Assembly (NCBI GenBank): GCA_964558275.1 | Contig: CAZLDH010000068.1 | Span: 1 to 15,172, forward strand | Reading direction: 5' to 3' | Length of the DNA: 15,172 nt | Source: FW021-bin31 sp964558275 | GTDB lineage: Bacteria > Bacteroidota > Bacteroidia > Chitinophagales > Chitinophagaceae | In this document: in pieces, positions 7,241 to 13,962 of the stretch | How the letters are laid out: each line of letters begins with the position of its first letter | How positions within the stretch are numbered: the stretch's first letter is position 1 | Translations under genes and position numbers: made by a program | Notes under the pieces: generated by a model | Seen by the model: only the letters and a program-made list of their open reading frames with translations | What the model was told of the DNA's origin: nothing | Database searches by the model: none

Positions 7241-7284
7241 GCTTTGCGAACTTTGCAAGTTCCTCTGCGGTCTTTGCGTGAAAT
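7241..7284. repeat. CTTTGCG repeat cluster, hisD-hisC gap
   Basis: Copies or near-copies of CTTTGCG start at 7242, 7251, 7263 and 7272 (steps of 9, 12 and 9). The last continues as CTTTGCGTGAAAT, which also occurs 1.5 kb away upstream of hisB (8748-8760). Confidence 0.6.
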
Positions 7285-7295
7285 AATTAGCACTC

Positions 7296-8342
7296 ATGTT
7301 CGATATTAATAAATTAATCAGAGAGAACGTTAGAAACCTAAAGCCATATTCCTCCGCCCGAGATGATTTTAGTGGAAATGCATCTATCTTTTTAGATGCC
7401 AATGAGAATAGTTTTGGCTCTCCTGCGGGAAATAATTATCACCGTTATCCTGATCCACATCAGAAGAAACTAAAAGAAAAAATTGGGGAAATAAAAGGCG
7501 GACTTCCTCCGGCTCATATTTTTCTGGGAAATGGAAGTGACGAATGTATTGATTTGTTATTCAGAGCTTTTTGTGAACCGAAGGAAGATAACGTAATTAT
7601 TTGTCCACCTACTTATGGCATGTATAAAGTGAGTGCCGGTATTAATGATGTCGAGGTTAGAGAAGCTAAATTGGATAGGGAATTTCAATTGGTAGTGGAA
7701 GAAGTGAAAGCGCAAATTGATGAACATACCAAGATGATATTCCTCTGTTCACCCAATAATCCATCAGGAAATACCTTGTTTAGAGAAGATATAGAAGATT
7801 TATTGAAAAATTTTGATGGATTGGTGGTGATAGATGAAGCCTATATCAATTTCTCTCACTTTATGTCCTATCTGCAGGATTTAAAAAACTACCCCAATCT
7901 GGTTATTTTACAGACTTTCTCCAAAGCTTGGGGCATGGCAGGGTTACGTTTAGGAATGTTATTTGGAATTTTGCCTGTGATTAATATTCTGAACAGAATA
8001 AAACCTCCTTATAATATTAATCAGGCTACACAAGATTTGGCTCTGGAAGCTCTGAATAAGATTGATTTAGTAAATAGTAGGATTAAGGATATTGTGGACG
8101 AGAGAGAAAAATTAATGGTTGAATTAGGAGAATTCCCTTTTGTACAGAATGTATATCAGAGCGATGCTAATTTTGTATTGGTCAAAATGAGAAAAGCCGC
8201 AGAGAAATATCATGCTTTGGTAAAAGATGGAATTATTGTGAGAGATAGAAGTAAAGTAATCCTCTGTGATGACTGTCTGAGAATCACTGTGGGTACACCA
8301 GAGGAGAATAAGACCCTGTTGGCAGCACTGAAAAAGATGTAG
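7296..8342 (+). CDS. hisC: Histidinol-phosphate aminotransferase
   Basis: PLP enzyme (aspartate aminotransferase fold, class II) that converts imidazole-acetol phosphate and glutamate to histidinol phosphate and 2-oxoglutarate. It has 348 residues, normal for HisC. Visible are the N-terminal LDANENSFG and YHRYPDP motifs, GNGSDECIDLLFRAF (about 78-92), CSPNNPSGN (about 151-159, with the PLP-contacting Asn155), VVIDEAYINFS with Asp180, and the Schiff-base lysine Lys210 in QTFSKAWGMAGLRLG. A late RITVGTPEEN contains the substrate carboxylate-binding Arg region. It lies in line with hisG and hisD and is followed after 35 bp by a small unrelated-looking ORF. Confidence 0.97.
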   Translation: MFDINKLIRENVRNLKPYSSARDDFSGNASIFLDANENSFGSPAGNNYHRYPDPHQKKLKEKIGEIKGGLPPAHIFLGNGSDECIDLLFRAFCEPKEDNVIICPPTYGMYKVSAGINDVEVREAKLDREFQLVVEEVKAQIDEHTKMIFLCSPNNPSGNTLFREDIEDLLKNFDGLVVIDEAYINFSHFMSYLQDLKNYPNLVILQTFSKAWGMAGLRLGMLFGILPVINILNRIKPPYNINQATQDLALEALNKIDLVNSRIKDIVDEREKLMVELGEFPFVQNVYQSDANFVLVKMRKAAEKYHALVKDGIIVRDRSKVILCDDCLRITVGTPEENKTLLAALKKM

Positions 8343-8377
8343 AAAGTTTCGTATGTTTGTAGAAAGAATGAAGAATT

Positions 8378-8620
8378 ATGGAAGCTTTTGAAATTTCTGG
8401 GAAAGTGGATAAAGATGGCAAACTTCTAACTACCGAGTCTCTTCCTTTTAGAAATAGAAAGGTTCGCGTTTTATTAATGGTAGAAGATGAGTTAAGTGTC
8501 GAAAGGGATGATTGGGCAAATACCTCAATGAATAGACTGAATGATGCATATGGAGAGGATGAGCCTAAATATACTATAGACATGGTAAAAGAATCTAATC
8601 CTAATTACCAATTAGGCTAA
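8378..8620 (+). CDS. Small protein of unknown function, antitoxin-like
   Basis: An 80-residue acidic protein inserted between hisC and hisB. The N-terminal half looks like a small beta-hairpin module (FEISGKVDKDGKLLTTESLP, then KVRVLLMVEDE). The C-terminal half is charged and probably helical to disordered (DDWANTSMNRL, then YTIDMVKESNPNYQLG). That two-part build is common in type II antitoxins that fold their tail onto a toxin, but no specific family was recognised and no toxin gene follows. The 163 bp downstream has stops in all forward frames. It may be an orphan antitoxin or a remnant of a mobile pair. It is unlikely to be a histidine enzyme. Its position inside the operon suggests co-transcription with the his genes. 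Confidence 0.6.
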   Translation: MEAFEISGKVDKDGKLLTTESLPFRNRKVRVLLMVEDELSVERDDWANTSMNRLNDAYGEDEPKYTIDMVKESNPNYQLG

Positions 8621-8738
8621 ATTATGTTTCTTTAGTTCCTCAAGAATATGTTTTAGGTAAAATTGAAATATACTGAGTGAGTTTGAGAAAGTGAAAGTAG
8701 ATAAAGAAATGTTTTAAAATAGCCTATCGAATACTTAA

Positions 8739-8760
8739 CTTTGCTCTCTTTGCGTGAAAT
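8739..8760. repeat. CTTTGCG repeat pair upstream of hisB
   Basis: CTTTGCT at 8739 and CTTTGCG at 8748 are 9 nt apart. The second extends as CTTTGCGTGAAAT, identical over 13 nt to 7272-7284 before hisC. In both places the copy lies 12-25 bp before a his gene start. Confidence 0.55.
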
Positions 8761-8783
8761 CATATATATAAACCAAAACCAAA

Positions 8784-9935
8784 ATGGCAAAACGCGTATT
8801 ATTTATTGACAGAGACGGCACATTAATTCATGAACCGGAAGACCGTCAGATTGACAGCTTAGAAAAACTAGAGTATTTTCCAAAAGTATTTCAAGGCTTG
8901 GCTAAAATCGCCAAATTAGATTATGAATTGGTGATGATTACCAATCAAGATGGGTTAGGAACTGATCATTTTCCGGAAGATAAATTCTGGCCGGCTCAAA
9001 ATAAAATGATGGAAGCCTTGGAAGGTGAAGGAATTCATTTTACCGAAGTTTTTATCGATAAAACCTTCAAAAAAGAGAACAAACCTACTAGGAAACCGGG
9101 GACGGCTTTGTTAACCCAATATATTGATAATCCCGATTATGATCTAGAAAATTCCTTTGTCATAGGAGACAGACTTAGTGATGTAAAGTTAGCGCACAAC
9201 CTTGGAGGTAAAGGAATCTGGATCAATACAGGTCATGGCCGCGGCATGGAAGATCTTGAAGAAACATTAGAAGAAATTCGCCCTCAAATAGCTTTAGAAA
9301 CTACAGACTGGAATGNNNNNNNNNNGGAATGAAATCTATAATTTTCTAAAAAAAAAAGTAGAACAGGAAGCGTAGTCCGCAACACCAAAGAAACGCAAAT
9401 TGCCATCTCCGTTGATTTGGATGGCTCAGGAAAAGCTGATATCCATACCGGTATCGGCTTTTTTGATCACATGCTGGAACAAATTGCGCGTCATGGATTA
9501 TTAAATTTGAAGATTCATGTGAATGGAGATTTGGATATTGATGAACATCACACCATTGAAGATACCGGACTAGCTTTGGGAGAAGCGGTTTTAAAAGCAC
9601 TTGGTGATAAAAGAGGAATAGAACGTTATGGTTTTTTGTTGCCCATGGACGATAGCTTGGCTCAGGTCGCTATTGATTTTGGCGGGCGGAACTGGCTGGT
9701 TTGGGAAGCAGATTTTAAAAGGGAAAAAATAGGGGAAATGCCGACAGAAATGTTCTCTCATTTCTTTAAATCTTTTTCGGATGCAGCAAAATGTAATCTG
9801 AATATTAAGGCAGAAGGCACAAATGAACATCATAAAATTGAAGCTATTTTTAAAGCCTTTGCGAAAGCTATAAAAATGGCCGTTCGTTTGGATGAGAATA
9901 ATATGCAACTGCCCAGTACAAAGGGATTGCTTTAG
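8784..9935 (+). CDS. hisB: Bifunctional histidinol-phosphatase / imidazoleglycerol-phosphate dehydratase, broken by gap and frameshift
   Basis: HisB dehydrates imidazoleglycerol phosphate and, with its N-terminal domain, dephosphorylates histidinol phosphate. The HAD phosphatase domain (about 1-165) has FIDRDGTL with nucleophile Asp9 and Asp11, VMITNQDG, RKPGTALL and VIGDRLSDVKLA. It lacks the Cys ligands of the zinc loop found in E. coli HisB. The dehydratase domain has DIHTGIGFFDHMLEQIARHG and the metal motifs EHHTIEDTG and EHHKIEA, ending in STKGLL. As given the frame is interrupted: a 10-N gap at 9316-9325 flanked on both sides by GGAATG, then a run of ten A (9348-9357). Collapsing the gap at GGAATG and adding one A gives a continuous 378-residue protein, the expected length, with WNEIYNFLKKKSRTGSVVRNTKETQI across the join. 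The frame on the 5' side ends instead at TAG 9373-9375. An assembly error is the likelier cause; slippage at A10 is possible. Confidence 0.88.
9316..9325. other. Assembly gap (10 N)
   Basis: Ten unknown bases inside hisB. The six bases on each side are identical (GGAATG at 9310-9315 and 9326-9331), as when two overlapping contig ends are joined without merging. The real distance is probably zero. Confidence 0.9.
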
Positions 9936-9970
9936 GTGTACAAACATTCTCATTTCTCTCTTGTTTATAT

Positions 9971-10004
9971 GCATAGAGGAATTTCTCTTATGCGTTTTCT
10001 CTTT
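9971..10004 (+). terminator. Possible weak terminator after hisB
   Basis: An inverted repeat, GCATAGAG (9971-9978) against CTCTTATGC (9985-9993) with one bulged base, is followed by a pyrimidine-rich GTTTTCTCTTT. The stem is short and the T tract broken, so it may only pause polymerase. It is the only terminator-like structure between hisB and the oxidoreductase gene. Confidence 0.35.
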
Positions 10005-10025
10005 GAATCATAAGAATGGTATATT

Positions 10026-11378
10026 ATGGCTATAAAAGAATTTGATGTTTTTGTAATTGGAACAGGAACCGCCGGGAAGACAGTGGCTTTTGCTGCTGCC
10101 AATGCCGAGAAAAGTGTAGCTATTGCAGATGATAGAGAATATGGTGGAACTTGTGCCAATCGGGGATGTGATCCCAAAAAGGTAATTGTCGGCATTACAG
10201 CACTTCTGAATGGGGCACAAAACCTGCAAGATAATGGCGTTTCAAAAACACCTAAGCTGAGTTGGAAGGAGATGATGGCTTTCAAGAAGACATTTACGGA
10301 TCCGGTGCCTTATGTTCATGAAAATAATTTGAAGAAACAAGGAATCGTATTATATCATCAATCTCCACGATTTATAGATAAAAATACGCTTTCTGTGGAA
10401 GGAAAGACTGTAAAAGCAAAAAAAATAGTTATCGCTACCGGTGAAAAACAATCTGAATTGAAAATTCCCGGGGGAGATTATGCTTTAACAAGTGATGATT
10501 TTCTGGAATTGGAGCAGTTACCTGAAAGCATGTTGTTTATTGGAGGCGGATATATAGGGATGGAATTGTCGCATATTGCTGCCAGAATGGGTGTAAAAGT
10601 AACCGTGATTCATGCTCATGAAAGACCACTTAATCGCTTTGATAAAGATATGGTGAATGAGTTAACAAAAGTCTCTAAGAAGTTGGGAATTAAGTTCATT
10701 TTCAATGCAAGAGTGAATGAAATAGAAAAAGGAAAGGATGGTTTCTATGTGCTGGCAGATCGAAATAAAGATAAGGTAAAAGAGAAAGCCGAAATGGTAT
10801 TTAACGCTGCCGGACGCAGTGCTTCCATCAATAAGTTAAACTTGAATAAAGGTGGGGTTTCTTTTACTAAAGGTGGCATCACTGTAAATGATAAATTACA
10901 AAATCCGGACAATAAAAATGTGTTTGCCTGTGGTGATGTTGCAGATAGCCCGGGCTTGTCGTTATCTCCTTTATCTTCCTTTGAAGCCAAAATTGTCGTT
11001 TCTCAGTTATTCGATAAAAATCCAAAGACCATATCCTACCCTACCCAGCCTTCGGTTGTCTTTACTTTACCTAATCTGGCTATGGTTGGTCTGACTGAAG
11101 AAGAAGCCAAAAAAAAGGGAATTGATGTTGCAGTAAAGAAGGGAGATGCGGGAAAATGGTACAATGCAAAGCGAACCAAAGCAAAAGCTTATGCTTATAA
11201 AACCATCATCGAAAAAGAATCAGGTCGGATTATAGGGGCTCATATTATTGGTCCTCAAGCTGCTGAAATGATTAACCTTTTTGCTATGGCAATGAATAAT
11301 AAAATAAAGTCGAAGGATTTAAAAAAAATGATATTTGCATATCCTACCTGGGGTAGCGATATCCAATCCATGATTTAA
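10026..11378 (+). CDS. FAD/NAD(P)-dependent disulfide oxidoreductase family protein
   Basis: A 450-residue flavoprotein of the glutathione reductase / dihydrolipoamide dehydrogenase / mercuric reductase family. The FAD-binding glycine motif is VIGTGTAGKT (about 11-20). The redox-active disulfide is Cys43-Cys48 in GGTCANRGCDPKK. The NAD(P)-binding motif is FIGGGYIGMELS (about 171-182), and the second FAD motif is NVFACGDVADS. The C-terminal dimerisation domain is present, but the usual HPTxxE catalytic motif reads AYPTWGS (Tyr439 and Ser444 replace His and Glu). Acid-base catalysis on glutathione- or lipoamide-type substrates is therefore probably altered. It is not a biosynthetic enzyme for His or Trp; it lies between the two operons, 90 bp after hisB. 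Substrate unknown. It could be a general NAD(P)H-dependent reductase. Confidence 0.88.
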   Translation: MAIKEFDVFVIGTGTAGKTVAFAAANAEKSVAIADDREYGGTCANRGCDPKKVIVGITALLNGAQNLQDNGVSKTPKLSWKEMMAFKKTFTDPVPYVHENNLKKQGIVLYHQSPRFIDKNTLSVEGKTVKAKKIVIATGEKQSELKIPGGDYALTSDDFLELEQLPESMLFIGGGYIGMELSHIAARMGVKVTVIHAHERPLNRFDKDMVNELTKVSKKLGIKFIFNARVNEIEKGKDGFYVLADRNKDKVKEKAEMVFNAAGRSASINKLNLNKGGVSFTKGGITVNDKLQNPDNKNVFACGDVADSPGLSLSPLSSFEAKIVVSQLFDKNPKTISYPTQPSVVFTLPNLAMVGLTEEEAKKKGIDVAVKKGDAGKWYNAKRTKAKAYAYKTIIEKESGRIIGAHIIGPQAAEMINLFAMAMNNKIKSKDLKKMIFAYPTWGSDIQSMI

Positions 11379-11385
11379 ATAATCT

Positions 11386-11407
11386 GTTACAATGCTGTAA
11401 CCTTTTC
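11386..11407 (+). terminator. Possible weak terminator after the oxidoreductase gene
   Basis: GTTACA (11386-11391) pairs with TGTAAC (11396-11401) over a 4-nt loop, 7 bp after the stop codon, and is followed by CTTTTCT. The six-base stem is AT-rich, so efficiency is doubtful. Confidence 0.35.
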
Positions 11408-11478
11408 TCATTGGAATTACTCTACTAAAGTGAATAGTAGATAGTACATGGAAAAAGACAATAACAGATTCTTTATCC

Positions 11479-11611
11479 TATTTTTGTAGCATTCACCCTA
11501 CTATGAAAGGTAAAATAGTGATTAGAAATCATAAATAAATAGTCTGATTATCACAGTTGTTTTGGTTTTTGATTAAGGGTACTGCCTCGGACGAATCTGA
11601 GGCAGTTTTTT
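11479..11611 (+). ncRNA. Candidate short transcript (small RNA or vestigial leader) upstream of the trp promoter
   Basis: TATTTTTG at 11479-11486 fits the TAnnTTTG -7 element, although no TTTG is seen at -33. About 95 bp downstream is a strong intrinsic terminator. The span would give an RNA of about 120 nt. It contains an 11-codon ORF at 11503-11538 (MKGKIVIRNHK) with no run of one amino acid, so it does not look like a normal amino-acid attenuator. No antiterminator for the terminator was found. The promoter call is weak; the terminator is solid. Confidence 0.4.
11581..11611 (+). terminator. Intrinsic terminator upstream of the trp promoter
   Basis: ACTGCCTCGGA (11581-11591) pairs with TCTGAGGCAGT (11596-11606), an 11-bp stem with one G-T pair and a CGAA loop, followed by T up to 11611. 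It ends either the oxidoreductase transcript, about 200 bp after its stop, or a separate small RNA. It insulates the trp promoter that begins 18 bp later. Confidence 0.85.
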
Positions 11612-11628
11612 ATATTTATAAAAAAATA

Positions 11629-11660
11629 TTTGGAAAATTCCATTTTCTTTAGAAGATTTG
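11629..11660 (+). promoter_or_regulatory. trp operon promoter, Bacteroidota type
   Basis: TTTG at 11629-11632 and AAGATTTG at 11653-11660 are 20 nt apart. This is one mismatch from the TTTG / TAnnTTTG consensus. The leader-peptide ATG lies only 7 nt after the -7 element, so the leader mRNA may be essentially leaderless. Confidence 0.6.
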
Positions 11661-11667
11661 CAAAGAA

Positions 11668-11730
11668 ATGAAGATAAAAATTACATACAATCAGTGGTGG
11701 CATATAGTGCTTAAGGGAGGAGCGCTGTAA
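11668..11730 (+). CDS. trpL: Tryptophan leader peptide of the trp operon
   Basis: A 20-codon ORF beginning MKIKITYNQWWHIV, with tandem Trp codons at positions 10-11 (11695-11700) and TAA at 11728-11730. It lies between a Bacteroidota-type promoter and an intrinsic terminator ahead of trpE. This is the layout expected of a ribosome-stalling Trp sensor. The gene name is by functional analogy with enterobacterial trpL. Tandem TGG in a short ORF exactly here is unlikely by chance. Confidence 0.85.
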   Translation: MKIKITYNQWWHIVLKGGAL

Positions 11731-11809
11731 AATAGCCATGTATGTATGAATGATATAAACTATTTTAAAAGGCTCGTCTCGCTTTAGCGGAACGAGCCTT
11801 TTTCTTTTT
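11717..11809 (+). promoter_or_regulatory. trp transcription attenuator (antiterminator/terminator pair)
   Basis: Terminator: 11767-11777 pairs with 11792-11802 (11 bp), extended by an inner CGC/GCG stem, followed by a T-rich tail. Alternative structure: TAAAATAG (11728-11735) pairs with CTATTTTA (11760-11767), GAGC (11720-11723) with GCTC (11772-11775), and GAG (11717-11719) with CTC (11778-11780). That is about 15 pairs and removes the terminator's 5' arm. Its 5' strand overlaps the leader stop codon. A ribosome ending translation would block it, while one stalled on Trp-Trp would not. Confidence 0.75.
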
Positions 11810-11832
11810 TAGAAGACAAAAATTTTATTAGG

Positions 11833-13245
11833 ATGGAACAAATTCGTATTAAAACACACTGTAAAAAAATGCTGGCTGATTTAAATACACCGGTGAGCAT
11901 TTATTTACGAATCAGGGATCAATTTCCGGGTTCTGTAATGCTGGAAAGTGCAGATAGTAATGCAGGGAAAAACAGTTTCTCTTACATTGCCATTAAACCG
12001 ATTGCCGGTATGGAAATTAATAAAAATCGGTTGGAATATAAATATCCGGGCAATAAAGAAATAGATGAGCCCATTGGGAATCAAGATAAAGCACCAGAAA
12101 AGCTCATGAATTTTATTCGTCATTTTACATCTGAAGGGAATTCGCCGGTAAGTGTTTCTGAAAGTTTTTTCGGTTATACAGCTTATGAATCTATACGTTT
12201 TTTTGAAACTTTAGATTTGGATAAAGAGGAAAATGAGCAACCCGAAATTCCACTTCTTCGATATCGTCTGTACCAATATGTGATTGCCATCGACCATTTC
12301 AAAAATGAATTATACCTCTGTGAAAATCAGGTAGAAGAAGAAGATAGTGAGTTTGAACAGATAGAAACACTTATCCTGCAAAAAGATTGTCCTACCTATC
12401 CTTTTGAAACGGTAGGAGACGAAAAAAGTAATATGACGGATGAGGATTATCGGCAAATCGTTCAAAAGTGTATAGCACATTGTCATAGAGGAGATGTTTT
12501 TCAGATTGTTCCTTCAAGAAGTTTTAAGCAGGAATTTAAAGGAGATGAATTTAATGTGTATAGAACTTTACGCTCCATAAACCCATCTCCATACCTGTTT
12601 TATTTTGATTATGGTAATTATAAAATCATGGGATCTTCTCCCGAATCCCAATTAATTGTAGAGGGAAATAAAGCGGTTATTCATCCTATTGCAGGAACAG
12701 TGAAACGCACTGGTAATGAGGAAGAAGATAAAGCTGCCGTAGAGCAATTAGTGAATGATGAAAAGGAGAATGCAGAGCATGTGATGCTGGTGGATTTGGC
12801 AAGAAATGACATGAGTCGCTTTGCTAACAATGTGCATGTTTCTGAATACAGACAAGTACATTCTTATTCGCATGTGATTCATTTGGTGAGTGAAGTGACC
12901 GGCGAAATACCGGAAGGTGCCAATCCTTTTAAATTGTTGGCAGCCAGCTTTCCCGCAGGAACACTCTCCGGAGCCCCTAAATATAAAGCCATGGAATTGA
13001 TTCGGGATTATGAAGTGAGCAAACGCGGATTTTATGCCGGTTGTGTAGGATCTGTAGGATTAAATGGAGATTTTAACCATGCCATTATGATTCGCTCTTT
13101 CCTTAGCAAGGATAATAATTTAAGATATCAGGCTGGTGCCGGTGTGGTTTCCCGTTCTGTTCCCGAAAATGAATTACAGGAAGTAAATAACAAACTCAAT
13201 GCATTAAAACAGGCAATAGTGCAGGCGAATAAATTAAACAAATAG
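11833..13245 (+). CDS. trpE: Anthranilate synthase component I
   Basis: With TrpG it converts chorismate and glutamine to anthranilate, the first step of tryptophan synthesis. The 470 residues are the usual TrpE length. The N-terminal domain has MLESAD (about 36-41), matching the LLES tryptophan-binding site, so feedback inhibition by Trp is expected. The chorismate-binding domain shows GDVFQIVPSRSF (about 220-231), NPSPYLFY, MGSSPE, PIAGTVKRTG (about 285-294), DLARNDMSRF, VHSYSHVIHLVSEVTG, FPAGTLSGAPKYKAMELI (about 373-390) and RGFYAGCVG. It starts 24 bp after the attenuator T-rich tail. trpG follows after 22 bp, so the two subunits are probably made together. Confidence 0.97.
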   Translation: MEQIRIKTHCKKMLADLNTPVSIYLRIRDQFPGSVMLESADSNAGKNSFSYIAIKPIAGMEINKNRLEYKYPGNKEIDEPIGNQDKAPEKLMNFIRHFTSEGNSPVSVSESFFGYTAYESIRFFETLDLDKEENEQPEIPLLRYRLYQYVIAIDHFKNELYLCENQVEEEDSEFEQIETLILQKDCPTYPFETVGDEKSNMTDEDYRQIVQKCIAHCHRGDVFQIVPSRSFKQEFKGDEFNVYRTLRSINPSPYLFYFDYGNYKIMGSSPESQLIVEGNKAVIHPIAGTVKRTGNEEEDKAAVEQLVNDEKENAEHVMLVDLARNDMSRFANNVHVSEYRQVHSYSHVIHLVSEVTGEIPEGANPFKLLAASFPAGTLSGAPKYKAMELIRDYEVSKRGFYAGCVGSVGLNGDFNHAIMIRSFLSKDNNLRYQAGAGVVSRSVPENELQEVNNKLNALKQAIVQANKLNK

Positions 13246-13267
13246 AATAGTTTTTAGACATACGATA

Positions 13268-13840
13268 ATGAAAATACTGATATTTGATAGTTACGACTCT
13301 TTTACCTATAACCTTTATCATGCGGTAGAAGAACTTTCCAATGCGGATGTGGATGTATATCGAAATGATGAAATTCCTTTGGAAGATGTAAAAAAATATG
13401 ATAAGATCATTCTCTCTCCGGGACCGGGTATCCCCTCGGAATCCGGATTATTGTTACCTCTTATTAAAGCATATGCTGCGACGAAATCTATACTTGGCGT
13501 TTGTTTGGGAGAGCAAGCCATTGCTGAAGTGTTCGGCGGAAAATTGATTAACATGAAAGAAGTATATCATGGCGTTTCCTCCAGAGTAAAATTATTAGGA
13601 AATGATAATCATTTATTTCTGGGTTTACCACAAATTATTGAAGCCGGGAGATATCATTCCTGGCTGGTCTCAGAAGAAGGTTTCCCTGATGATTTAGAAA
13701 TTACCGCAAGAACGGAAGAAGATAATGCTATTATGGCTTTACGACATAAAAATTATGATGTTCATGGTGTGCAGTTCCATCCGGAAAGCGTATTGACGCC
13801 AATGGGAAATAAAATGTTGAAAAATTGGTTGGTTAGTTGA
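13268..13840 (+). CDS. trpG: Anthranilate synthase component II (glutamine amidotransferase)
   Basis: Class I glutamine amidotransferase subunit of 190 residues that supplies ammonia from glutamine to TrpE. The oxyanion-side motif is LSPGPGIP (about 49-56), the nucleophile is Cys79 in GVCLGEQAIAE, and the other triad members are His171 and Glu173 in VQFHPESVLTP. The base after the nucleophile turn is GEQ where many TrpG/PabA proteins have GHQ; the catalytic triad itself is complete. In some species one such subunit also serves aminodeoxychorismate synthase (PabA role), which the sequence cannot exclude. The last codons of the gene are made of TTGG/TTAG-type repeat that continues into the trpG-trpD gap. 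Confidence 0.96.
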   Translation: MKILIFDSYDSFTYNLYHAVEELSNADVDVYRNDEIPLEDVKKYDKIILSPGPGIPSESGLLLPLIKAYAATKSILGVCLGEQAIAEVFGGKLINMKEVYHGVSSRVKLLGNDNHLFLGLPQIIEAGRYHSWLVSEEGFPDDLEITARTEEDNAIMALRHKNYDVHGVQFHPESVLTPMGNKMLKNWLVS

Positions 13841-13960
13841 TTTGGTTGAGTATGTTAAATAAGTTGATTATATTATTTGGTTCATAAGATAAAATAATCA
13901 ACCAATCAATCAACGAGATGAACTAATTACCTAATTAACAAAATAAACAAATCAACTAAC
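13825..13960. repeat. TTGATTGG-type short-period repeats in inverted halves, trpG-trpD junction
   Basis: The left half (13825-13849) repeats TTGG/TTGA on the plus strand. The right half (about 13896-13960) repeats the complement (AATCAACC, AATCAATC and variants) in about 8-nt steps up to the trpD start. The halves can pair: 13843-13849 with 13898-13904, and 13836-13842 with 13908-13914, giving 14 bp with a 3-nt bulge and a loop of about 48 nt. It is related to the repeat at 981-1020. Confidence 0.6.
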
Positions 13961-13962
13961 TC

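Noticed and set aside
8621..8783. Toxin gene paired with the antitoxin-like ORF
   Set aside because: All forward frames contain early stops and no toxin motif was seen; at most a decayed remnant.
9417..9935. Independent monofunctional dehydratase gene starting at ATG 9417
   Set aside because: That start would remove the conserved RNTKETQIAISVDL first strand, which is present just upstream in the same frame after the A10 tract; a fused hisB fits better.
11503..11538. Leader peptide MKGKIVIRNHK as a second amino-acid attenuator
   Set aside because: There is no run of a single amino acid and no sequence upstream complementary to the terminator arm at 11581-11591, so only a generic small-transcript call is kept.
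11386..11830. T-box riboswitch upstream of trpE
   Set aside because: No T-box antiterminator consensus or specifier-loop layout is recognisable, and the Trp-Trp leader peptide explains the regulation.
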